Assembly (NCBI GenBank): GCA_010015805.1
Contig: ML978122.1
Location: 2,018,453-2,082,452, forward strand
Length of the DNA stretch: 64,000 bases
Direction of reading: 5' to 3'
Source: Rhizodiscina lignyota
Taxonomy: Eukaryota > Ascomycota > Dothideomycetes > Aulographales > Rhizodiscinaceae
This document shows positions 23,514-34,879 of this stretch, in pieces. The translations under genes were made by a program, and so were the position numbers. Every line of letters begins with the position of its first letter. Within the stretch, counting starts at the first letter, position 1. The notes beneath the pieces were generated by a model. That model searched no databases. It was not told the DNA's origin and saw only the letters and a list, made by a program, of their open reading frames with translations.

Positions 23514-26500
23514 TGCAGGCTGCAGTAATGCGCCACAACCATCTGTCCTTTAAGATCCCTTGCAGTGAGGCTGATAGGGTGTCTTGGTTCTACCAAGCCC
23601 TGGAATCAGAATCAAAGCCGGCTGAAGGCGACGTCTGCGAGTACAAACGAGGCTGAAGGAGAAGGCAACTTGGCGAATCACCGGTGAGAAGTCATAGGTA
23701 TTATACTGAGGGTAGGCTGTGCAGCGGTATCCTGCTCGAAGAAAGATGCGGTTGGTGTCGGAATCCGCTAGGTACCCTGAAAGTTGATGGGAAAGTCTGG
23801 AAGAAAGCACAAGACGTTAGCCAAGAGTCGAATTGAAAATGTCTAGCACGCGACTGCCCCAGAAGCCGCGCCACTGATGTGTCCCGTCGAGCCTGCCGAA
23901 GTGTGGAGATATCGACACTGCCACACAACGATCTGAGGCTGAGCAGAGTCGCGACTGGCGTGGTGGCCAAACCGGTCTTTCAGGGCCTATGGATTGCAAA
24001 TGCGGGCAGTATTAAAGCGGGAGAAGCGCTTACACGTCCTCGAGTGCCTAATGAGTCCCGCTCGAACGCTTCTATAGGCGACTGCTGGCGGTCGGGCAAC
24101 GCGACGGAGTTGGGGCGACAGAGGCAGTCTGAACTCCCATGCGGATAGCTACAACATGATCGACAACGGTCGTGATCTTCCGGAGATCAGGAGGAGACTT
24201 CCAAAAGGACTGGCAGGCGGCCAGGAGGAGCAATGGCAAGAGGCAAAGGGAATGAAGCCGGCAAGGAGCGTGGAGCGAGTGAAGTGAAAAGAAGCATCGT
24301 CAGAAGCCTCTTGCTGCAGGTGTACACGCTGCACCCCCGGCCAGTCCGTTTGGGCCAATTCGACGCACCCCTACACGCCGGAAGGCCTGTTAGCGTGTGC
24401 CAAGGCGTCGAAGGGGGCTGTGCAAACCGACAGCTCGTCAACGCCCAGCCCTCACTCCCTCCCAACCGCGCCCTCAGATGCGCCTCTCGCACTCTCCCAC
24501 GCGCCCGCCAGCCTGATCGAAGCCTAGCGGGCCATGATAAAAGCTGGCCAAGCCGTTGCAAGACTTCACGAAGCCGTTGCTCAAGACTCCACGCACTCTC
24601 ATGCCACACTGATGATTGAACGGCCTCACCAAGGCTCCCAGCCGCTCCGCTCCGCTCCTCCAAGGCGCTTGGCATGACAGTGAGCGTCATCGTCATCTTC
24701 TCGCGTGCTCTAGCTCCCAATGCTGCGTCGCAAAGAAAGCGTCGCGCCTCTCACGCGAAGAGACTCCTCGCCAGTGAGCCGCTCGCCCTCGTCTCTGCAA
24801 GCCCATCCTCCTCTCCTGGACCTGGGGCGCCTGACTACACCTTCCGCATGCGATTCGCCGCCCGATCTCTCCCACTTGCTTCCATTTCACGGAATGGCTC
24901 GGCATCCCTCGTCCTTCCTCACGCACCTCGCCCAGCAAACCGGCGTGTCGCCCGAATTGCCTCTGATTCTGATTGCTCGCATGTTTGTTTACAAGATCTG
25001 ACCCTGTCCAGCATACCAGCGTACCTGCTCGAAGATCCGGTGTTCTTGCCCCATCGCTTACTGCCAAAGCTCCTTCGCCTAGGATCTGCTCCTTACGCCC
25101 CTACTCTCCACGAGGCCGGCACGCATCTCCACCTAAGCAACTAAGCACCGGAGGGCGCAGCAGCGAAACGGATTTCGCTATCATTTCCTACGGATTGTCA
25201 ATCTCACATTCTAGATCTGTCAGGCGGCCGTCTGCATCTCTGTGGTTGGCCGCGGTCCCGCCGCCGAGAACGACCCGCGATCAATCTCTTTCTTGCACAG
25301 CCCCTTTTCGCGACAACCTCAACCTCCCACCGTCCCAGCGTTGAATTCCACTCGGCGGAACCTTGGCATCTCCTCGGCACAGAGGCAAACTTTATTGCTT
25401 CGGCATGTGTGAGCTGAGAGCCAAGGCCGTGAGGTGTGCTGTCACTGCGCGATTTTCCCAGTTGGCGTACCAAGGTCATGTGAAACCGTGAGTGGAGTTG
25501 GCAGAGCCCGCTTGCCACGACGCGGCATCTTCATTGGCGACTGCGCCCTCTCACGTTAACCGCCCGCGATAGCAAGACATGAAATGCTTTTGAACGCGCA
25601 AGTTGAGGCGGAGTTGGAGATCGCCTCCTCGTTCCCCTCAGATCGGCCAGACCAGGTATCTCTTTACGGTAATACCCCCCTGGCCAAGGAGACAAGATCT
25701 GTCGGTACGAAGTACAACATCGCTTACAGCTTTGCACACACTGGAAACCACTCCAAGATGCATTGAGAGTGATACTAGGAATCAATTGCAGTATAGGGCA
25801 ACGCCGTATCAGGATACGACGAGCAGGATACGACGAGCAGGATTCCGCCTTGTAATGACCGATTCAAACAGATCGAGAAACATATGTGGAGTCCATCGAA
25901 TCCGCCTTGAAACCTGAGGAAACAAACGAAAGCCACCAACCTTCTTTCATTTCCTCGACCCTTGACTGCGGAACATGATGTGGGGAGATTCCGTTACACA
26001 GCCTGCAGAGATTCTGCGGTGCGATATCTGACGTCCATCAATGGAAGTCGGCCCGTGATATATCCAATTGATATGCAAATTTGAACGAGACTTCGATCGT
26101 GTGGCGCATGAAATAACTTTCAAAATTATTCCCGTGGTCCACGGATCTGACGAGTTTCACGTCGGAGAATAATATACGAGTGCGATGAGAGCCTCGCAAG
26201 GCATAATGGAGGAATCAGTCCGAGATGCATCTACCAAATCCTCAGGCACCAATACCTCAACCATACCTTCAGTCCCCGGGGTTTGATAGGCCGATCTGGG
26301 AATAGAGAATAGTCAGATTGAAATTCTGCAAAGCGAATACAAATTTGAGCAGTGCTCGACTGCGATGCCTGACTCGTGACGTTACGGGTTAGGGTTAATG
26401 CCTCGTTCCTCTTCGATCCCAAGCTAATTCAGCGCTGCACGGAGAGATAACGTCTGACTGCACTTCATTGTTTCATCGAAGTAGTTGTATCGCAATCGCC

Positions 26501-26658
26501 TACACTGTACACGCCCTGATACCGCTGTATAAAACCCGGGGTAGTCTCGCAACAAGGGAATCAGTGGTACCAGTCAACGCTCCAAACAATAAAATGCAGT
26601 TACGCCGCTGGCAGCTCGCCAGCGCATCTCAAAAGAAACCCCCTCCAGTCTGACTCGT
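23514..26658. other. Large gene-poor region, 3.1 kb
   Basis: Sits between the 5' end of the Ca2+-ATPase gene and the 3' end of SEC1. From 23900 to 25500 it is C/G-rich with many overlapping short frames on both strands but no recognisable protein, which is what a long GC-rich leader looks like. A frame at 24720-25001 (MLRRKESVAPLTRRDSSPVS...) is the best coding candidate but has no family. A telobox TTAGGGTTA lies at 26389-26397. The tract probably contains the ATPase promoter and a long 5' leader. Confidence 0.45.
25811..25843. repeat. Short tandem repeat, 14 bases x 2.4
   Basis: The unit aggatacgacgagc occurs at 25811-25824 and again at 25825-25838, followed by the first five bases of a third copy. 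It is an isolated minisatellite-like duplication in noncoding DNA. Confidence 0.85.
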
Positions 26659-29204
26659 TCACCGCTTCAATCCAAGGAACTTGTGATGTTTCTTCTTCTC
26701 CTTTCCTTCCTTTTCCTTGTACAACTTGCCTCCGCTGTGACTTCCGTTTGCACCATTCGCCCCCGATCCCAGACTCATATTCGCCATCTCGTTCGATGGT
26801 GCCTGCTGCTGGGGTCTACTCGACATGCCGCCTCCAGCACCTGGTCGATCAGGCAGCCCACCGCCAGGCGGCCGTCTGCCTGCCGACGCAGATGCGGCGG
26901 GACTCGACCGTGCAGCTGCTTGCATAGCGCTTGTCGTTTGAGGAGCAGCAGCCTGCCCAGGAGGAGGGGCGCGTTCTTCCTCAAACACCCAATTCGGCGT
27001 CTTCGGCTTCACTCCGTCGGACGGTAGGCCCAGCCTTCTCCGGTCCGAGCTCAAGTCGCCGAGCTGCCTCATCCACAGTCCAGGCGTCAGCATATGGCTG
27101 CTGACCAGGTACACCTCTCTTCCAGTCTTCTCGCCAACTTCATAACATGCTCTGCTCTCGCTGTACGTCGCGCCACCAGCCATAAACACTATGACTCGCT
27201 GGCGGTTCTCGAGCGATGCTCCCCCACGAGTTTTCGCCCAGGTTGGTTTTGCGGAGCGCAAGGAAGCTGCAGCAATAGCGGCAGTGTCACTCTCATCTGC
27301 CGAGAGGTGCGGTTTTGTGTAAGGGAATATTGTAGTGTCGAGTGTGTTGGTCGCATGTGCTTCCAGTAGCTGTTGCAGATTCGTCTCGTATCTGCTAAGC
27401 GCATATTCGCCAAGATCTACTCCTGGAGGTGGCGATGTTTTCCGAGGGAAAATTGGAATTGGCGGAGGTGTCTTGTCCTTGAGAACTTTCGCAACACGTG
27501 CTCCCAGAAGTTCGAGATTGCGCAAGACATCTTCGTCATTTGGAGAGAGCTGTGCATGGGCTCGGAGGCGGGAGAGGTCGGCTGGGAGGAGGCCGTCCTT
27601 GTAGAGTAGATAGAGAGCCAAGAGTCGAAGACGATCCGGGGGTTGGACTGATTCCTCATCGAGAGTGCGAACCACTTGGTCAGCAACATTCTTGGGTTTG
27701 CGATAGTCCTCATCGAGGCCTGTTGCGAGGGACTGAAAGTGTGTTACTATACTTAACCTGATGTAAACGGAAGAAGCGGAAATAGGCATACCTGTTCAAC
27801 GGAGGCCAAGTCGGGTAGTTTGAATTGCTGGAAGAGGTTCATGCACTCCTGCGCCATGCTCAAATGTAACGAGTACGCTTCTTTCATTGACTGAAATTCT
27901 GGGAGGCCGGCAAGCATGTCCTTGATAGCGTTCAGACTGTTGGCTTTTCCACTGTCTTGCTTTGTGAAATGGGGGTTCTCTTGGATGAACCTTTGAAAGT
28001 CACCCATAAGCTTTTCTATCGTATCCTTCATGTGCCTGTGTCGATTCTCGACCCATATTTTGTCATTCTCCGAGAGTTCCATATCTTTCTCTTCCTCATC
28101 TGGTTGACCTTCATTTACCACAGTCCGGTATGTGATCTTGTCGCCATCTTTGATGGGAAGCAAGTCGAATGCCATAGCTTCGTATGTGAACTCGTGCAGG
28201 AATGGCGCCATTAGGTCCATTGCTCGATCAACGATGTATAGCACTCCTCGAGGCCGTGGCGAGGGAGGGGGGAAATCTTCATGATATTGAGCCCACATGT
28301 CCAGTTCGTCTTGAACTTGCCGTGCAAGCAATGAGCAAAGAACATGGGCTTCGTGCGATGGGAGAGGGTCTCGCGGTCGATAGTAGCGGATATTCGGGTA
28401 TTCGCCGAGCGATACGCATATAGCAACGATCTGGACGCATCAGTGTTAGGCAACTTAAATCTGCATCTGTAGACCATATAGTACCTTCTCAGCTAGATCA
28501 GAGATGTGATGTCGTATTAGATTATTACAGGTCGGATGGTATAGAATTGGAAAGCTCCAAGGGTCTCGAAATGTGATCAGATGTGATTCGCGAGGATAGT
28601 AGTCGACATTCAGCACCTGCAAGCGTGCGATTTGGCTTCGGGCACGATCCACGCGCTCACGGAGTTCAGGTGCAAGCTCTGTCCAAGGGATTAGTTGCAC
28701 CAGTGCAAAATATGTGGTATGCAGCGCTGAGCCTACTTGATGTCCATATTATGTAGGATTTTCGATATCTTCTTCGATCGAAGTCTGCGACTAGGCAGTC
28801 GACGACATGTGGCTTCGGCGAAAGGAGATATATAGCGTCCATGTCATGATTCATCGGTCGCTTTTGCTCAATCACTTCGATGTCTGTTGTGAAAGTCAGA
28901 GCTGGCCTATTCCATGGGTAACTAGCACAACTTCCGTACTTGTAATGTTCGCATTCAATATGTCATCCTCTTTCACCACATTGTCTACAAGTTTCCGAGT
29001 AGCCTCGTCCATAACCATGACTTTCCACTAGGCATATCTCGTTAGGCGGCAAGAGGGATGCGACGGAGGGGATTCGAACACGTACTTCGCCTGGTGCTGT
29101 CTTCTTGATAGTATCAAGAATAACTATAAGAGTTTTAGCATTCCTCCAAAGCGGTCGGATAGTTTTCACTCACTTGCACGCTGCATATCCATAATGGACG
29201 CCAT
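26659..29204 (-). CDS. SEC1: Sec1, Sec1/Munc18-family exocytosis protein, 7 exons
   Basis: Exons 29204-29174, 29123-29086, 29027-28940, 28883-28737, 28678-28485, 28430-27792 and 27732-26659 join in phase to 736 residues, the expected size. The protein binds syntaxin-type t-SNAREs and the assembled SNARE complex to drive vesicle fusion at the plasma membrane. The start MASIMDMQRAIILDTIKK, WKVMVMDEATRKLVDNV, EVIEQKRPMNHDMDAIYLLS and NVDYYPRESHLITFRDP are all diagnostic of domain 1. Residues PRPRGVLYIVDRAMDLMAPF mark domain 2, and VIVFMAGGATYSESRACYEV near residue 580 marks the conserved end of domain 3. The tail is Pro/Gly-rich and ends in a Lys-rich cluster (KEKKKHHKFLGLKR) of the kind that could bind acidic lipid. 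All six introns are 38-79 bases. Confidence 0.97.
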
Positions 29205-29905
29205 GTTGGGCAACCTGGAGCGGTGGGCCCCACGCGCTCAGGTTCCTCGCCAGGTACGGATCGATCGTCTGCGCAGGTGTTTCGATTACGTGCTATCGGA
29301 GGTTATGAGAGCGGTAGAATGAGGACGGAAAGCAGAATTGGCATGGACGGGCTTATTTGAAGTGGGATCAATCTGTTGAAGCTCTTGCATTAATGGCGGA
29401 GGGGCCTTGGCGGCGCTGATCGTCTCGGATCCCTGAAGCCTTTGACGTCGCTTCATCTTTCCGGGCTAACCTTCTTTCAACAACCACCACAAAGACTTTC
29501 TATTTGATCAGATGCTCCAGCGAATCACCGCCACAGTAACTATATTCTTCTTCCTCCCGTGTCTCTTTCAGTCTCTGTCTCCTTGAGCGGTTCTTGAGTC
29601 GACGTCAGAACACCTCTGGTCGGTCTCCCAACCACATCTGAACACATGACCTTCGTATTACCATTTGAGCTAAAATTCTATATTTCGTTGACCTATATTA
29701 CTTAATCTTTTCATGTGTTATACATAATCTTGTTCTGTGATATTAAACATTCATGGGACCGAGGCGGAACGGCTGCCTGGATCCCCAAGCTTTTTGTATT
29801 TAAATTGCTCAGGCCTCTGACGTCTGACCATATCCATCGCAACATCTTTTCATTGATGCCACAAGCCTCCCCCTGAAGAATTAAGCCAATACTTCAGGCA
29901 CGACA
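29205..29905. promoter_or_regulatory. Divergent promoter, SEC1 / repeat precursor
   Basis: Shared upstream region of SEC1 (minus) and the repeat precursor (plus). A TATA-like tatttaaat at 29797-29805 lies about 100 bases ahead of the precursor ATG. The stretch 29640-29760 is A/T-rich. No gene seen. Confidence 0.5.
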
Positions 29906-30475
29906 ATGCGTCAAAATCTTGTCACCCTGATTGCTCTCAGTGGCCTCGGAGTTGCCGCACCAGCCTTCAATGGTAAATGGGCCTGGACATACTACCACCT
30001 GTCGTTCCTCCTAACCCATTGCGCATATGCCATAGGTGGTGCGCCGGTATATGCACGCTCAGCTGAGGCTGTGCCAGGTTGGAAGCTTGGCCCAGTGACA
30101 GAGGGCTGGAGACGCGAAGCAGGATCGTGTTGGAAGCCCGACGTCGTCGCTGCATCTATTGGCAAACGCCAGGCGCCGTCTGATCGGAAACGGAGAGCTG
30201 CGTCAGGTTGGGAGCGTGAGGCCAATTCGGACCGGAAACGTGGATCGCCGTCGGATGAGAAGCGTGGACCAAATTCGGACTGGAAACGCGAGGCTGAATC
30301 AAGCTGGGAGCGTGAATCTAATTCAGGCTGGGAACGCGTAGCTACGTCGGGCTGGGAACGCGAGGCCAATTCAGACTGGGAACGTGGACCAACGTTGGAC
30401 GAGAAACGTGAACCAAATCCCGATTGGGAACCTGGAGCTGCATTGGACTGGCAGCGCCAAGTTACCTCGGACTGA
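29906..30475 (+). CDS. Secreted Kex2-processed repeat precursor (KEP-like)
   Basis: Exons 29906-29972 and 30036-30475 (63-base intron with CTAAC branch) give 168 residues. The start MRQNLVTLIALSGLGVAAPA is a clear signal peptide. After a short leader (GGAPVYARSAEAVPGWK) the protein is a tandem array of mostly 8-residue units with the pattern E/G-A/P-N-S-D/G-W-E/K-R. Several units end in Lys-Arg (SIGKR, SDRKR, SDEKR, SDWKR, LDEKR), the cleavage site of the Golgi protease Kex2, while others have Glu-Arg at the same place. This is the architecture of fungal Kex2-processed repeat proteins, which include pheromone precursors and precursors of ribosomally made cyclic peptides. The segment EAGSCWK faintly recalls the Cys-Trp end of alpha-type pheromones, but there is no WCxxxGxxCW core. 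Because the intron is a multiple of three, retention would add 21 residues without a stop. Confidence 0.75.
   Translation: MRQNLVTLIALSGLGVAAPAFNGKWAWTYYHLSFLLTHCAYAIGGAPVYARSAEAVPGWKLGPVTEGWRREAGSCWKPDVVAASIGKRQAPSDRKRRAASGWEREANSDRKRGSPSDEKRGPNSDWKREAESSWERESNSGWERVATSGWEREANSDWERGPTLDEKREPNPDWEPGAALDWQRQVTSD
30065..30472 (+). repeat. Degenerate 24-base coding tandem repeat, about 17 units
   Basis: In-frame units, mostly 24 bases, run from EAVPGWKL to a last partial QVTSD. Twelve consecutive exact-length units cover 30170-30457. Trp (tgg) is kept at position 6 of nine of the twelve, and Arg at position 8 of eleven. The last partial unit ends in TGA where earlier units have TGG. Confidence 0.9.
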
Positions 30476-31734
30476 GGATGCGGACAAGTACCAGGCAACT
30501 GAAACGGAGTCAGACTACCAAAGATCCACTTAGGTTCTTCAGCTGTTGAGTTGTTCTCTGAGCCTTGGGGTTCTGAAGGGACATGATCCGCGTATTCACG
30601 TGGTTTCAACATTCGTTGCAGAAGCACTGAAGATCGAGTTGGCTGCGTCATGCTTTGCTGTTGAAGGTGTTTCTTCTCCGTCTGTCTTGGGCGGCAGGAT
30701 AACAATAAAGAGCTTGGTACGCCTGAGTTTTCTGCCTTGTTATCGTGCGTATCTCGTGTATCCAGACGAACATCGGGTATCTGCGACTTGGAGACGCGTG
30801 AGGTGAAGAGTTGCCGAAGACAGCTCGTGAATCTCATCCCCACTCGATGGCAAGGGACTCCATATCTCAGCTATCCATTTTATTTCATCCATACCTTGTA
30901 GTCAGACTTGAGTCTTCTTTCAACGACCGAGCATCCGTCTCACCTTCAAGCTTCCACGGAGGATATCAGTCCCATGAGAGGTTTTCTGTTTGCAAATTTT
31001 CCGTTTCCGCCAATTTGCTTGCCTTCCTCAATGTCGCTTGGAGGATTTTGAGGCGATTTATGCTGACAAAGATTGACCTTCCACGCCGACGTATAGGATG
31101 ATCGGCGTTAACACGTACTGGCCTTCAAAAACTGCGTACAATTGAGGAATTTCTTTCCGCAGGAGCATAAGAGGAAGCTTACTGCGTCTCTTCATCGTCT
31201 CCAAAATACCGTTAGCAGCCTGTTATTGAATTCTAGGCTCTGACTCCCCACGTGGTTCTACACGGAAAAGCTGATGTGGACTGGATTCTGCTCCCTTTTG
31301 TAATAATTTTACGTGTGAAGTAGATCGGAGCTAACTTTATCTGTGAAGACCGAGGCTCCCGAGATGTGGTCGTGCCTGAAAGATATATCCAAGCGGCATA
31401 AACAATGTGGCAAAGGAATGGCAACTTGCTGAGGTATGACATCTCGTGCGAAACCGCACAATGCCCACCGTCAACCCGAACGGCGATTCGGTAATTCTGA
31501 TAGGACAACCACTTTGGCGAAGCAAACCGGGATAATTGGCACCCGACTCGGAAGAAATTCATCGCGCAGTGCGAATGCTCTGCCGAAAACATTTAAACGA
31601 GCGTGCCGTGCTATTCGGGTAGTCAAAACGTCCAATTAGAGTACCGATCAGTTGCCGACGTCGAATCCCTTTACTCTTTTAAGATATCCAATCATCAAAC
31701 ATCAAACCATGCGCTCTCTCTGATCACTGCCTGG
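30476..31734. other. Intergenic, 1.26 kb
   Basis: 3' flank of the repeat precursor and promoter of the small secreted protein. Open frames on the minus strand through 30843 are mirror images of the repeat array and are not evidence of a gene. Nothing else recognised. Confidence 0.45.
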
Positions 31735-32187
31735 ATGGCTCTTTGCAGCGTCGGTTATGCGGTTGCAACACTATCCGGTAAGGCACTATCTTTTTATATC
31801 TATTAGCTGCTCATATGGCATAGCTAATGAGAATCGTGCGATGCTATATTGTACTCTTAGTCACTCTCCAATCCTCACCGATCAATAGCGCAGAATTTGA
31901 AGACCGGGGTGAAATTAACGGAAAGAACCTGCCCAAAGATCAAGGAAATGGGCAGCTGTGAGAACTGGAGAGTACTGCGTCAGTTATGCCTATGCTGGGA
32001 AGACGTATGGATGACCGGAGTGAAAATCGGAGTGTGTGCGGACTTTAACTTCTCGTTTGCCTGGACCACTGATCCTGACGAGTGTTCGTTCCAGCTCAAC
32101 CGCGTACGATTTACATGTCAAAGTAATCCACTCATCAGCTCTAAGCAAGAAGTCGATCAAGCTTTACAAATACCCTCATTTTACTGA
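31735..32187 (+). CDS. Small secreted cysteine-rich protein (candidate)
   Basis: Exon 31735-31777 and exon 31889-32187, with a 111-base intron (GTAAGG donor, CAATAG acceptor), give 113 residues. The N-terminus MALCSVGYAVATLSAQN looks like a short secretion signal cut after Ser-Ala. The mature part has seven Cys in a spaced pattern (TCPK, GSCEN, QLCLCW, GVCADF, DECSF, FTCQ), which suggests disulphide bonding as in effector-like small secreted proteins. The start is not certain: a longer open frame without a signal begins at 31603. A second possible donor at CAAAGTAATCC would shorten the C-terminus. No family recognised. It lies between the repeat precursor and the flavoprotein gene, on the same strand as both. 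Confidence 0.5.
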
Positions 32188-32779
32188 ACCTCGGTGCTCA
32201 TTGGTGCAGACACTTGAACTCAAGGAGAAGAAAGATGATGAAGGAAGGAAACAAAGGTGCCATCACAATAACCAACGTAGTCAAGGTATGTTAAAGAGGA
32301 AGCAGTACAAATGGCGTTGAAGAGACAACGTCAAAGTTATTCGTCTTGAGCTGCTATCAGGAGATTGGTGATTGTTCCGCCAGTCCCTCAAGGCTTTTGC
32401 TATCCAATTTCGATGGATCATCTTGATCTTTAGGAGCTTTCGGCTTGTCATACAACTGCCATTTTGACCTAGACATTATAATTAAAAGACCTCGAACGGT
32501 GTATAGCCAAGTGAAGTTGATTGCTATTGCATATAACCACACCAGCCCTTGCAATAGCTGCGGGGAGATAACTTCTTGCCCAATCAATGCTCCACCGGAA
32601 CTGTACTTCCGAACCGTGTTTTCGCGGCAGTAGGGAGTCAAGCAAGCCTCTATATCAAATATATTCCTTCCTTGGCTCGACAAATCGCCGCTGACGCACG
32701 AGAAGGCCTAGCCAGTAGTTCGAATTTCGCAAGCAGGAATGGGAGTCTAGACTTCTTCTGAATATCGACTTGCCAAGCT
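32188..32779. other. Intergenic, 592 bases
   Basis: Between the cysteine-rich gene and the flavoprotein gene. On the minus strand about 108 codons are open (32357-32683) with one hydrophobic segment (LVWLYAIAINFTWLYTV), but there is no ATG start and no clear splice partner, so I do not call it a gene. Confidence 0.4.
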
Positions 32780-34219
32780 ATGGGCTCCCCCATACTAAAT
32801 CCAAAAGACTTCAAAGTCGCAATCGTTGGTGGGGGAATTGGCGGTCTCACAACGGCATTGTGCTTGTCATACCACTGCCCTGACATCAACATCACAGTCT
32901 ATGAGCAGGCTCCCGTTTACAAAGAAATTGGCGCAGGGATCGGGATTGGAGTGAACGCAGCACGGATTCTGCATCGTATTAGAGTCGGTGACGATGCAAA
33001 CGCAATATCAGGAGACCGCAATGGCACGCACAGGAGCATGCGGAGGTTTGACAATGGTGAAGAGATCTGTCAGGTCGAGGCCATGGACGAACCGAAGGAA
33101 ACCAACGTTCGCCAATTGTCTGTACACCGAGCTGACTTTCTCGAGATTCTGCTGAAACATGTACGAGAACGAGGAATAGTAATACTACTAACGAATAAAA
33201 GGGCAGTGAGGATTGAGGTATGGAGATTCTTTTCCTTGAAATATAACGTCATATTTAGAGGAGAAGACTAAGGAAAAAACTTTACCAACTTGCAGGATGG
33301 CGGAAATGAAGTTCAGGTGCATTTCCAAGATGGAACAAGCGCAAAAGCCAATCTTGTGATTGGTGCCGATGGCATCCATTCGATCATTCGGTCACAGTTT
33401 GCGACAGATCCACCATGCTTTTCTGGAACGATAGCTTATCGTGGATTGTTACCACTCGATGCAATTGCACAATCCTGGCCCTTCCCGTCCTACTCTGTAT
33501 CATGGCTTGGGCGTGGGAAGCACTTCCTGACGTTTCCCATCTCAAAGAACAAAATCTTGAACGTTGTTGGATTCGTATCGAAGCCGGAGGAGGAGCTGGG
33601 GGACCTGAAAGAGAGTTGGACCAGCACGGCCGACCGGGGTGAGCTGGAGGCTGAATATGAGGGGTGGGATCCTTCGTTGCTAGCTGTAATTCGGAACATG
33701 GACCAGACTGTTGGAAAGTGGAGGATCAATGACCGGGACCTGCTGAAGCAATGGGTCTATCTCGATGGGAAAGCTGTTTTGCTTGGCGATGCAGCGCATG
33801 CTATGCTTCCACATCAAGGTTCTGGGGCTGGATATGCCATCGAAGACGCATATATTCTCGGCTTGGCCTTGAAGGACTTCTTTGCGGCAAATGCGGCTCC
33901 TCCATTGAATGAGCCGGGCTCGTCGGTGATGGTCTCGGCTCCCAGGCTTGGTAACTCCTTTCAAGATCGAAAGTCCTTGTCTACATGGATGCAGGTTTAC
34001 CAGCTCGTGCGTCTTCCTCGAGCCCAAAAGTCGCAGATTGCGTCAAGAGAATCTGGTAATCTCCGTGCCATGCAAGGGTCGGACTTCGAGGGCCTGAGCT
34101 ATGAGGAATGTCTGCCGGTTGTGAGAGAAAAACTGAAAGGGCGGATGAAATCTGTTTGGGGGGCTGATATTGGCGCTGACTACGAGGCGCTCGTGAAGAA
34201 GACTGGTCTTAGAGGTTAA
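32780..34219 (+). CDS. FAD-dependent monooxygenase, salicylate hydroxylase-like
   Basis: Exons 32780-33217 and 33296-34219 (78-base intron, GTATGG donor, TTGCAG acceptor) give 453 residues, the usual length for class A flavoprotein hydroxylases. The Rossmann FAD motif VAIVGGGIGGLTTALCLSY is at about residues 13-31, the DG motif VIGADGIHS near 167-175, and the second FAD motif LLGDAAHAMLPHQGSGAGYA near 306-325. IGAGIGIGVNAARILHRI and LSVHRADFLEIL are typical of the salicylate 1-monooxygenase group. Such enzymes use NAD(P)H and O2 to hydroxylate aromatic rings, either in catabolism of aromatics or in tailoring of natural products. No membrane segment is seen. It is followed on the same strand by an MFS transporter, a common pairing for uptake or export of the substrate or product. 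Confidence 0.92.
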
Positions 34220-34879
34220 GGCAAATGAAAGGATTTGTTTTGGCCTTATGAATTTACTAGACTTAAGTTGGTTAACCGCTGCGTACTTTTCAGCAAGACG
34301 GCTTCGCACTCGTCGGCAAAGATCTTCAAGCTCTTCCTTTGCCTCCCTTCCTTCTGCAAAAGCAGCCTCGCAACGTAGATACCTCGAGCCACGGACACTA
34401 ATCACAACTTGCAGAATCAAAAGTTTGTCAATCGAGTCCGAACGTTGGATATTGTGGCGTCGAAAGCGCAAGCTTGCTTCCGAAATCCGGGGAGATCACC
34501 ACCATGGTAGCACTAAATGACACACAAACTCTTCCGGCACAGCCAAACCCCATGCTCTCCACAGCAAATGCACTTCTCGGCGCTTGCGGGGAAAACTGAT
34601 ATAAACGACAGCACATTTTCTCGGAATTGCCGATCGGTACTGCGTTCGGACGATGCTATCCCACCCACAGTTCACATAAGGGTGCCTGCGTGCACCCTCA
34701 GGCTATGGGTAGGTCGTTCCGTTCAACTGGGTTTTCTTCGCTTGGTACGGAGTAGATCTTAAAGATTCTTTAGTCCCTTGTGAAACATTTCTCTTCCCGA
34801 TTTTAAGTTTCATTTCGTTCACCGGTTCATCTTCAGTTCAAAGAACCCCCTCTCAGTGGCCTCGTTATAAAACCTCATA
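34220..34879. other. Intergenic, 660 bases
   Basis: 3' flank of the flavoprotein gene and promoter of the MFS gene. One TACGGAGTAG decamer lies at 34746-34755. No gene seen. Confidence 0.5.

Noticed and set aside
24187-24720. 177-codon minus-strand frame in the GC-rich tract
   Set aside because: Composition typical of GC-rich noncoding DNA (Arg, Ala, Leu, Ser), with overlapping frames on both strands and no motif.
29992-30843. 283-codon minus-strand frame opposite the repeat precursor
   Set aside because: It exists because the 24-base repeat array has no stop on the other strand. It has no ATG context, no family and a Ser/Arg/Gln composition that mirrors the array.
32357-32683. 108-codon minus-strand frame with one membrane-like segment
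   Set aside because: It begins at a non-ATG codon and no splice partner upstream or downstream gives a start. One chance hydrophobic run is not enough.
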